7,176 bases of DNA from Micromonosporaceae bacterium (GTDB taxonomy: Bacteria > Actinomycetota > Actinomycetes > Mycobacteriales > Micromonosporaceae), in the NCBI GenBank assembly GCA_017354595.1, contig JAFMQQ010000151.1:1-7176 (forward strand), read 5' to 3'. The notes beneath the pieces are model-generated. The model did no database searches. It was given only the letters and a program-made list of their open reading frames with translations, and had not been told where the DNA came from. This document shows positions 1 to 5,219 of this stretch, in pieces. Position 1 is the first letter of the stretch. Every line of letters starts with the position of its first letter. Position numbers and translations under genes: made by a program.

Positions 1-820
1 CGCCGGCCCGGGCCGCCCGGTGCAGTACCTCGACCAGCAGCGCCGCGGCCAGGCCGCGCCGGCGCCACGGCCGGCGTACCCCGACCTGCCCGACGTACAG
101 CCGCCCCGGCTCCGCCTCGCGGTAGCAGAGCACGTAGCCGGCGATCTGGCCATCCGCCAGCGCGATCAGGGACAGCCCTGGCAGGAACAGCTGCGAGCCC
201 ACCGACATCTCGGTCCAGCGGTCGAACTCGTCGCGCTGGAACCCCCAGTGGTCGCCGAACGCCTCCATGTGCGCGTCGTACACTTCCTTGTCCAATGTGG
301 ACCGATACCCGACCATCTGGAAGCCGTCCGGTACCGGCAGCGACGGCGCCGAGGCGGTGGCCGCCTCCATCTCGAACCAGTACCGCGCGGGTACCATCCC
401 GAGCCGGCGGTACAGCCGCTGCGCCGCCTCGTCGGCGACCAGGGTGTCGGCCTGCACCTCCCAGCTGGCGTCCGGCGCGCTCGCATCGTGGATCGTGGCG
501 GCCCGGGCCAGCTGCCAGCCCAGCAGCTCGCGACCCAGCCCGCGCCCCTGCCATGCCGGGTGGACGGCACCCCACAGGTCGACCCGGAAGCCGCCGGGCG
601 GAGGCGTCGGTACCATCGCCATGCCGACCAGCTCGCCATCGGGCGCGACGACCATCCGGGTATCGTGGGCCGGCGCCCGTACCGTCGCCGCCACGAACGA
701 CTCGACCAGCTCGGCCGTCACGGCAGCGTATCCGCCGGCCGCTTCGTCAACCGCGTTGTACAGCGCGGCGACCGCTGCCGCGTCCGCCTCCCGGTACGGT
801 CGGGTGGTCAGACTCTCCAC
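1..820 (-). CDS. Tandem-domain GNAT acetyltransferase, C-terminus cut by the window edge
   Basis: Likely transfers an acyl group from acyl-CoA to an amine; the substrate is unknown. The 273 visible codons hold two GNAT units. The first has the acetyl-CoA loop VHPAWQGRGLGRELL at residues 86-100 and the motif-B-like LYRRLGMV at 137-144. The second begins near residue 165 and has VRRPWRRRGLAAALL at 248-262, after which the window ends. Mycothiol synthase MshD has the same two-GNAT plan, but I see no other MshD-specific signature and do not assign that function. The GTG at 818-820 is chosen because an in-frame TAG lies only 12 nt upstream (830-832) and no other start codon fits between. No clear Shine-Dalgarno is present; a TAGGTT box sits 6 nt upstream, suggesting leaderless translation. 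The gene lies 54 nt downstream of the phosphorylase on the same strand, so it could also be co-transcribed. The GNAT fold is well supported; the substrate is not. Confidence 0.88.
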   Translation of the reverse strand, partial: MESLTTRPYREADAAAVAALYNAVDEAAGGYAAVTAELVESFVAATVRAPAHDTRMVVAPDGELVGMAMVPTPPPGGFRVDLWGAVHPAWQGRGLGRELLGWQLARAATIHDASAPDASWEVQADTLVADEAAQRLYRRLGMVPARYWFEMEAATASAPSLPVPDGFQMVGYRSTLDKEVYDAHMEAFGDHWGFQRDEFDRWTEMSVGSQLFLPGLSLIALADGQIAGYVLCYREAEPGRLYVGQVGVRRPWRRRGLAAALLVEVLHRAARAG

Positions 821-826
821 ACCACC

Positions 827-832
827 AACCTA
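827..832 (-). promoter_or_regulatory. Candidate -10 box (TAGGTT) for leaderless GNAT transcript
   Basis: On the minus strand TAGGTT fits the actinobacterial -10 pattern TANNNT. It is followed by exactly 6 nt (GGTGGT) and then the GTG start codon, so transcription would begin at or next to the start codon. It is preceded by CGGCCG, as are the two candidate boxes at 6052-6079. AGGTTG also occurs twice, 18 nt apart, around it. No convincing -35 hexamer was found. This is inference from spacing and pattern only. Confidence 0.35.
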
Positions 833-874
833 CGGCCGGCCGCAACCTCTATTCCGCGGTTCGCACCGGTAGCG

Positions 875-3322
875 CTACTCGATGGCGGCGTCCACCCGGA
901 CCGTCGCGCCGGCCGGCGCCAGCGGCAGCAGGTTGCCCTCCACCGGTACCCCGTCCACCACCAACTGCCGGATCCGGCCGGTGGCCCCGGCCGGCTTGGT
1001 TACGGCGATCTCATAGGTGGCGCCACGGAACCGCCGGGTCGCCCGGAAGCCCCGCCAGTCCCTGGGCAGTACCGGGTCCACCCGCAGCCCGTCGAAGTCG
1101 GGCCTGATGCCCAGGATCCACTGGGTTATCGCGGCGTAGCTCCAGGCGGCGGTACCGGTGAGCCACGAGTTCTTCGCCTCCCCCGGTAGCTCCGCATCCG
1201 GCCCGGCCACCATCTGCGCGTACACGTACGGCTCGCACTTGTGCACTTCGCTGATCTGCTCGCGTGCCGACGGGTTGAGCCCCTTGTAGTACGCGAAGGC
1301 CTGGTCGCCGTTGCCGACCATGGTCTCCCCGATCCACACCCACGGGTTGGTGTGGCAGAAGTTGCTGGCGTTCTCCTTGTACCCCGGCGGGTACGAGGAG
1401 ATCTCGCCGAGCTCCACGTAGTAGTGGGTAAACGCCGGCTGCAGGATCGAGATGCCATGTTCGAACGCCAACCGGTCACGCACGCTTGCCAACGCCTGCA
1501 CGGCCCGGCCGTTATCGAGCCCGATGCCGCCCATCACGCACATACCCTGCGGTTCGACGAAGATCTGCCCCTCCGGATTCGCCGCGGTGCCGACCTTGTT
1601 GCCGAAGTAGTCGTAGGCGCGCAGGAACCAGGTGCCGTCCCAGCCGTGCTCCGCGACCGTCGCGGTCATCGTCTCGCCGGCATCCAGGTATTTCTTCGCA
1701 TCGTCATGCTGCTCGCGCAGGTAGGCGATGCCAGCCAACTCCTTGGCGGCAAGGCAGAACAGGCCGCCGATGAAGACCGACTCGGCGACGCCGCCCTCCT
1801 TGTTTTCGGTGGTCTGGAAGCTCTCGCCCGGCGTATCGGAGAAGCAGTTGAGGTTCAGGCAGTCGTTCCAGTCGGCCCTGCCGATCAGCGGCAGGCTGTG
1901 CGGGCCAAGTCTGTCCAATGTGTACTGGAGGCTACGCTGCAGGTGCTCGTAGAGCGGGGTGGCGGTAGCCGGATCGTTGTCGTACGGCACCGGCTCGTCG
2001 AGGATCGAGGTGTCCCCGGTCTCCTTCAGGTATGCGGAGGTGCCGAGGATCAGCCACAGTGGATCGTCGTTGAAGCCGGAACCGATGCCGTCGTTGCCGC
2101 GCTTGGTCAGCGGCTGGTACTGATGGTAGGCACCGCCGGTGGGCAGTTGAGTGGCGGCGATGTCCAGGATCCGCTGCCGGGCCCGCTCGGGTACCAGGTG
2201 CACGAAGCCGAGCAGGTCCTGGTTGGAGTCGCGGAATCCCATCCCCCGACCGATACCCGTCTCGAACATCGAAGCGGACCGGCTGATGTTGAAGACCACC
2301 ATGCACTGGTACGCGTTCCAGATGTTCACCATCCGGTTGGTGTCCTGGTCCGGTGTGGATACCTCCAAAGTGGACAGCAGCTGGGACCAGTAGTCGCGCA
2401 GTTCGGCGAGGCCCTGCTCTACTGTGGAGGATTGAAGCCACTTCTCGATGACCGGGCGCACGTTCCTCTTGTTGAGGGTCTGCGACTCCGGCGGGTCGAA
2501 CTTCTCCGCCCTGGGGTTCTCCGCGTACCCGAGCACGAACACCACCTCGCGGGTGGCACCGGGCGCGAGTGAAAGCTTCACGTGGTGGCTGCCGATCGGC
2601 TGCCAGCCCCGGGCGATGGAGTTGGCCGATTCGCCGCGCTCCACCACGACCGGGGTGTCGAAGCCGCGGTACGGGCCGAGGAAGTTCTGGCGCTGGGTGT
2701 CGTACCCGGCCAGCGGCTCCGAACAGGCGAAGTAGGCGAAGTGGTCGCGCCGTTCGCGGTACTCGGTCTTGTGGTAGATCACCCCGTCGACGACCTCGAC
2801 CTGGCCGATGGAGTAGTTGCGCTGGTAGTTGCTCGCGTCGTCCAGCGCGTCCCAGAGGCAGAACTCGACGGAGGAGAAGACGGAGAGGTCGACCGGCGTG
2901 TCCCGCTCGTTGGTGACCCGCAGCCGCCATACCTCCAGCGTCTCGTGCAGCGGCGCGAAGTACAGCGTCTGCGCGCGGATACCGGACCGGGTGGAGGAGA
3001 TCTGGGTGTAGGACATGCCATGCCGGCACTCGTACTCGTCCAGGTCGGTACGGGTGGGTTGCCAGGTCGGGGACCAGAACTCGCCGGAGGCGTTGTCCCG
3101 CAGGTAGAGGTAGCGACCACCGAAGTCGGGGGGCACGTTGTTGTAGCGGTACCGGGTGAGCCGGCGCAGCCGCGCATCCTGGTAGAAGGAGTAGCCGCCC
3201 GCCGTATTGGAGATGATGCCGAAGTACGCCTCGGTGCCCAGGTAGTTCACCCAGGGCAGCGGGGTGTCTGGACGGGTGATGACGTACTCCCGCCGCGCAT
3301 CGTCGAAGCTTCCGTACCGCAT
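875..3322 (-). CDS. Cellobiose phosphorylase (GH94 family)
   Basis: Cytosolic enzyme that splits cellobiose with inorganic phosphate into alpha-D-glucose 1-phosphate and glucose (reversible, anomer-inverting). The product is 815 residues, close to the roughly 820 of characterised cellobiose phosphorylases, with no signal peptide. The N-terminal beta-sandwich (about 1-300) has AGGYSFYQDARLRRLTRYRY at 41-60 and IYHKTEYRERRDH at 182-194. The (alpha/alpha)6 catalytic domain has GIGRGMGFRDSNQDLLGF (356-373), where Arg359 and Asp365 match donor-sugar contacts in the Cellulomonas gilvus enzyme. In GRADWNDCLNLNCF (481-494), Asp487 is the likely general acid (Asp490 there). FCHTNPW (His657) and LTGTAAW (Thr722, Gly723) are likely phosphate contacts. 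Residue equivalences rest on comparison with the C. gilvus sequence from memory. Close similarity along the whole length favours cellobiose over chitobiose or laminaribiose. The ATG is preceded by AGGGG, 4 nt away. A CebR-like operator lies 45-58 nt upstream. Confidence 0.93.
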   Translation of the reverse strand: MRYGSFDDARREYVITRPDTPLPWVNYLGTEAYFGIISNTAGGYSFYQDARLRRLTRYRYNNVPPDFGGRYLYLRDNASGEFWSPTWQPTRTDLDEYECRHGMSYTQISSTRSGIRAQTLYFAPLHETLEVWRLRVTNERDTPVDLSVFSSVEFCLWDALDDASNYQRNYSIGQVEVVDGVIYHKTEYRERRDHFAYFACSEPLAGYDTQRQNFLGPYRGFDTPVVVERGESANSIARGWQPIGSHHVKLSLAPGATREVVFVLGYAENPRAEKFDPPESQTLNKRNVRPVIEKWLQSSTVEQGLAELRDYWSQLLSTLEVSTPDQDTNRMVNIWNAYQCMVVFNISRSASMFETGIGRGMGFRDSNQDLLGFVHLVPERARQRILDIAATQLPTGGAYHQYQPLTKRGNDGIGSGFNDDPLWLILGTSAYLKETGDTSILDEPVPYDNDPATATPLYEHLQRSLQYTLDRLGPHSLPLIGRADWNDCLNLNCFSDTPGESFQTTENKEGGVAESVFIGGLFCLAAKELAGIAYLREQHDDAKKYLDAGETMTATVAEHGWDGTWFLRAYDYFGNKVGTAANPEGQIFVEPQGMCVMGGIGLDNGRAVQALASVRDRLAFEHGISILQPAFTHYYVELGEISSYPPGYKENASNFCHTNPWVWIGETMVGNGDQAFAYYKGLNPSAREQISEVHKCEPYVYAQMVAGPDAELPGEAKNSWLTGTAAWSYAAITQWILGIRPDFDGLRVDPVLPRDWRGFRATRRFRGATYEIAVTKPAGATGRIRQLVVDGVPVEGNLLPLAPAGATVRVDAAIE

Positions 3323-3366
3323 TGTCCCCTGCCGTCACATTCTTCCGGTGAGCCGAACATGTCTTG

Positions 3367-3380
3367 TGGTACCGCTCCCA
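3367..3380. promoter_or_regulatory. CebR/CelR-like cellobiose operator
   Basis: TGGTACCGCTCCCA matches the 14-bp palindromic CebR/CelR operator of actinobacteria (TGGGAGCGCTCCCA) at 12 of 14 positions; the half-site CGCTCCCA is perfect. It lies 45-58 nt upstream of the phosphorylase ATG, where a LacI-family repressor would block transcription. It overlaps a weak candidate promoter on the minus strand: TTTCAC at 3389-3394, 17 nt, TACCAC at 3366-3371. An additional GGGAGC half-site is at 3404-3409. In Streptomyces and Thermobifida this repressor releases DNA on binding cellobiose or cellotriose. No cebR gene lies in the window, so the regulator is inferred. Confidence 0.6.
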
Positions 3381-3538
3381 TGATGCCTGTGAAAACCGTG
3401 AAAGGGAGCCCCGAAACATGTCCTTCGGATTGCAGAGTTGGGCTCGGGTAGCACGCCAGCGGCCAACGGTTGGGCGCGACTAGTACGCCGACGGCCACGC
3501 ATTCTCGCGCGCGGTCGGCTTCGTATTGATGATTGCCG

Positions 3539-3721
3539 CTACGAGGCGGCGGGTACCAGGGTGGAGTGCAGGACCGCCTCCGCCCACTCCAACATCCGGC
3601 AGCCGTCGTCGGTGCACTGCGCGCAGCTGCCGGTGGCGCGGTCGGGGTCCGGTGGCTCGACATGCTGACGCAGGATCTGGCGCGCGGCCCACTCCATGGC
3701 CTCTGGGCTCGGTGTCGTCAT
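3539..3721 (-). CDS. Small conserved-type hypothetical protein with three cysteines
   Basis: A 60-residue acidic protein of unknown function. The start at 3721 is fixed by an ideal Shine-Dalgarno, AGGAGG at 3730-3735, 8 nt before the ATG; the same frame stays open further upstream but has no such signal. Visible features: an N-terminal helix-like EAMEWAARQILRQH (7-20), then SCAQCTDDGCRMLEWAEAVL (32-51), whose Cys33, Cys36 and Cys41 form CxxCxxxxC. Three cysteines could bind metal or form disulfides, but a full four-ligand zinc site is not present unless His20 or His52 contributes. There is no signal peptide or membrane segment. It is divergent from the XRE regulator at 4117. Small proteins of this look, from memory, accompany XRE/DUF397 loci in Micromonosporaceae; that association is not shown here. 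The coding call rests mainly on the ribosome binding site. Confidence 0.7.
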   Translation of the reverse strand: MTTPSPEAMEWAARQILRQHVEPPDPDRATGSCAQCTDDGCRMLEWAEAVLHSTLVPAAS

Positions 3722-3927
3722 TCTTGCCACCTCCTCTGTATGGGAATGTCGCGGTTCAGGCGGGCCGGTCGAGCGGGCAAAGGGCGGGCGCACGGGTCAT
3801 GCGCCAGGGAGAACGGCGCAAAGCCGCCAACTCCCGCGTGCCCGCCCATCTCACCCACTGGCGCGGACTGATGTCTGCACGTCACCGGGGAGCCTGTGGA
3901 ACGCCTCCGTCATCACGCCTAAAGCCT

Positions 3928-3963
3928 TTCGACCTAGCCCTCGATCGATGTGTACTATCATCG
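3928..3963 (+). promoter_or_regulatory. Candidate promoter of the XRE regulator, with inverted repeat over the -10
   Basis: TACTAT at 3953-3958 fits the -10 pattern TANNNT, and TTCGAC at 3928-3933 resembles an actinobacterial -35, with a 19-nt spacer (slightly long). The -10 sits in the 8-nt centre of a 5-bp inverted repeat, CGATG at 3946-3950 and CATCG at 3959-3963, a plausible place for a DNA-binding protein such as the XRE regulator itself. Transcription would start near 3965, leaving a 5' leader of about 150 nt before the GTG. Assigned by pattern only. Confidence 0.4.
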
Positions 3964-3975
3964 CCCCAACACCGA

Positions 3976-4003
3976 TGCAGATGCAATGCCCTCTGCACGT
4001 GCA
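3976..4003. repeat. Two TGCANNTGCA boxes 18 bp apart
   Basis: TGCAGATGCA (3976-3985) and TGCACGTGCA (3994-4003) start 18 bp apart. The second is a perfect 10-bp palindrome and the first departs from it only in the central two bases. They lie just downstream of the predicted -10 of the XRE regulator gene. They could be paired operators bound on nearly the same face of the helix, or form an RNA hairpin in the leader, because the TGCA units can pair with each other. Protein partner unknown. Confidence 0.4.
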
Positions 4004-4073
4004 AGCGGGATTTGCAGCGGACGACGCGAGATCGCCGTCCGTGGATGGATCGACGGCGAGAGGAGGTGCCAGA

Positions 4074-4103
4074 ATGTGCCTCAGCCCACCAATGGTGGTC
4101 TAG
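4074..4103 (+). CDS. Possible 9-residue leader ORF upstream of the XRE regulator
   Basis: ATG at 4074-4076 is preceded by AGGAGG at 4061-4066 with ideal 7-nt spacing, as good a ribosome binding site as any in the window. The frame reads MCLSPPMVV and stops at TAG 4101-4103. That stop abuts the regulator's own AGGAGG (4105-4110), so ribosomes finishing the leader would sit over the next start. This suggests translational coupling or leader-peptide control. The same frame is open far upstream, but without a ribosome binding site or coding character. The peptide matches no family I know; expression is unproven. Confidence 0.35.
   Translation: MCLSPPMVV
4086..4098. repeat. 13-bp palindrome (6-1-6) next to the XRE ribosome binding site
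   Basis: CCACCA, a central A, then TGGTGG form perfect 6-bp arms ending 6 nt before the AGGAGG at 4105-4110. As RNA it could fold as CCACC/GGTGG with a 3-nt loop. Further GGTGG copies lie at 4128-4132 and 4135-4139 and a CCACC at 4145-4149, allowing alternative pairings across the start codon. It may be a protein operator, a translational control element, or chance. Confidence 0.35.
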
Positions 4104-4116
4104 CAGGAGGAATCGG

Positions 4117-4980
4117 GTGACGAACCAGGTGGAAGGTGGCGGGCCCACCGTCCTTCGCATAGTTCTCGGATCCCAGCTGCGCCGCCTCCGTGAGGAGAAG
4201 GGAATCAGCCGGGATGAAGCGGGGTACCACATCCGGGCCTCCGGCTCCAAGATCAGCCGGCTCGAGACCGGAAAAGTGGGATTCAAGCTGCGCGACGTCG
4301 AGGATCTGTTGAGCCTGTACGGCGTCGAGGAGACCGAGCCCCGGTCTGCGCTGCTTTCCCTTGCTAAGCAGGCGAACACACCAGGCTGGTGGCACAAGTT
4401 CGGTGATGTCATGCCGGAGTGGTTCCAGGCCTACATTGGCCTGGAAGCGGCGGCGACACTGATCCGTACCTACGAGGTGCAGTTCGTACCCGGCCTGCTG
4501 CAGACCGAGGACTATGTCAGGGCGATAGCCAGCGGCCAGCCCGGCATCACCCCAGAACAGGTGGACCAACGGGTCAGCCTGCGCACCAGGCGGCAGCAGC
4601 TGCTCAGCCGACCGAACGCGCCACGTTTGTGGGCGGTCATCGACGAGGCGGCGCTGCGGCGCTCGATCGGCAGTCGCGAGGTGATGCGCGGACAGATCGA
4701 GCGTCTGATCGAAGCCACCAAGTTGCCGAACGTGACCCTGCAGCTGCTTCCCTTCAGCGCAGGTGTACACGCCGGCGAGGCGGGGGCGTTCACGCTGATG
4801 CGGTTCCCCGAGCCGGACCTGCCCGACCTCATCTACCTGGAGCAGCTCACCAGTGCGCTGTACCTGGACAAGCCTGAGCTTGTCGAGCACTACATCGAGG
4901 CCATGGAGCGCCTCTGTATCGAGAGCGACACCCCGGATCGAACCGTGGCGTCGCTCGGCAAGATCCTTCAGGAGATATGA
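4117..4980 (+). CDS. XRE-family regulator with DUF5753-type C-terminal domain
   Basis: Predicted DNA-binding regulator of 287 residues, the usual size for this actinobacterial family. Residues 18-72 form an XRE/Cro-C1 helix-turn-helix, with LRRLREEKGISRDEAG as helices 1-2 and SGSKISRLETGK (42-53) as the recognition helix region. From about 95 the DUF5753-type domain follows, with typical EWFQAYIGLEAAATLIRTYE (101-120), FVPGLLQTEDYVRA (123-136) and IYLEQLTSALYL (239-250). This domain is common in Streptomyces WhiJ-like regulators; its ligand is unknown. The GTG at 4117 is chosen because AGGAGG at 4105-4110 precedes it by 6 nt; the frame is open far upstream without such a signal. Its stop is 2 nt before the DUF397 start, so the two are almost certainly one transcript. 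The WhiJ/BldB precedent suggests the DUF397 protein modulates this regulator. Autoregulation through upstream repeats is plausible but unproven. Confidence 0.92.
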   Translation: MTNQVEGGGPTVLRIVLGSQLRRLREEKGISRDEAGYHIRASGSKISRLETGKVGFKLRDVEDLLSLYGVEETEPRSALLSLAKQANTPGWWHKFGDVMPEWFQAYIGLEAAATLIRTYEVQFVPGLLQTEDYVRAIASGQPGITPEQVDQRVSLRTRRQQLLSRPNAPRLWAVIDEAALRRSIGSREVMRGQIERLIEATKLPNVTLQLLPFSAGVHAGEAGAFTLMRFPEPDLPDLIYLEQLTSALYLDKPELVEHYIEAMERLCIESDTPDRTVASLGKILQEI

Positions 4981-4982
4981 CG

Positions 4983-5219
4983 ATGCACCAGACAGAGAGC
5001 AGCAAGCCAGCCGGTGAGTTGCGGAACGTGCGCTGGCAGAAGAGCGCACGCAGCAACTCACAGGGCAACTGTGTCGAGATGGCAAAGCTGCCGAACGGGG
5101 AGATAGCGGTACGCAACTCTCGGGACCCTGAGGGTCCCGCGCTGATCTACACCCGCTCGGAGATCGAAGCTTTCCTGCTCGGCACCAAAGATGGCGACTT
5201 CGACAACCTGATCAGCTGA
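4983..5219 (+). CDS. DUF397 domain protein, partner of the XRE regulator
   Basis: Small 78-residue protein that is almost entirely one DUF397 domain. Visible signature: VRWQKSARSNSQGNCVEMA (16-34), IAVRNSRDPEGPALIYT (41-57) and EIEAFLLGTKDGDFDNL (60-76). Members pair with XRE/DUF5753 regulators in actinobacteria, and BldB of Streptomyces belongs to the related family; they are thought to act through protein-protein contact with the regulator. Two ATGs are possible. The one at 4977 overlaps the upstream stop (ATGA) but is only 2 nt from AGGAG (4970-4974). The one at 4983 has 8-nt spacing and is preferred. The 3' end overlaps the convergent methyltransferase gene by 8 bp. No signal peptide or membrane segment. 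Confidence 0.93.
   Translation: MHQTESSKPAGELRNVRWQKSARSNSQGNCVEMAKLPNGEIAVRNSRDPEGPALIYTRSEIEAFLLGTKDGDFDNLIS
5212..5219. other. Convergent stop codons inside the palindrome TCAGCTGA
   Basis: The DUF397 TGA (5217-5219) and the methyltransferase TGA (complement of 5212-5214) overlap within the perfect 8-bp palindrome TCAGCTGA. An overlapping palindrome, CTGATCAG, covers 5208-5215. There is no intergenic space and no G+C-rich hairpin with a T-run nearby, so each transcript probably reads into the other gene unless termination occurs inside coding DNA. Confidence 0.8.

Larger units (their letters stand above)
3722..4116. other. Long divergent intergenic region, 395 nt
   Basis: This region separates the small Cys protein (minus) from the XRE regulator (plus). 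The proximal half (about 3745-3920) shows no gene, hairpin or repeat that I can support. Frames that run through it lack a ribosome binding site and typical codon use. The distal part (3928-4110) holds a candidate promoter, two TGCANNTGCA boxes, a possible leader ORF and a palindrome next to the regulator's ribosome binding site, described separately. It looks less G+C-rich than the flanking genes in places, as expected of regulatory DNA. Confidence 0.7.

Noticed and set aside
1..820. Assignment of the tandem GNAT as mycothiol synthase (MshD)
   Set aside because: The two-domain plan fits, but no MshD-specific residues are recognised and the second domain is incomplete.
20..1189. 389-residue open frame on the plus strand
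   Set aside because: It is antisense to the tandem GNAT gene and the end of the GH94 gene; composition is Arg/Pro/Gly-rich without any domain.
1241..2572. 443-residue open frame on the plus strand
   Set aside because: It lies wholly antisense to the well-supported GH94 gene, has no recognisable motif and is the usual high-G+C shadow frame.
1932..3419. 495-residue open frame on the minus strand
   Set aside because: It is a different frame of the same strand as the GH94 gene, Arg/Pro/Ala-rich with no motif; the overlapping frame carries full GH94 signatures.
3487..3519. GCCGAC/GTCGGC stem as terminator after the small Cys gene
   Set aside because: The stem is only 6 bp with a 21-nt loop and no T-run, too weak to call a terminator.
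3696..4073. Long plus-strand frame reading into the 9-codon leader ORF
   Set aside because: It has no ribosome binding site at its start, atypical codon use and low-complexity-like composition; only the short ORF from 4074 has a translation signal.
3526..4116. N-terminal extension of the XRE regulator by 197 codons
   Set aside because: The frame is open, but family members start just before the HTH, and AGGAGG with 6-nt spacing marks GTG 4117.
4081..5085. 334-residue open frame on the minus strand
   Set aside because: It is antisense to the XRE regulator, which has clear HTH and DUF5753 features and a strong ribosome binding site.
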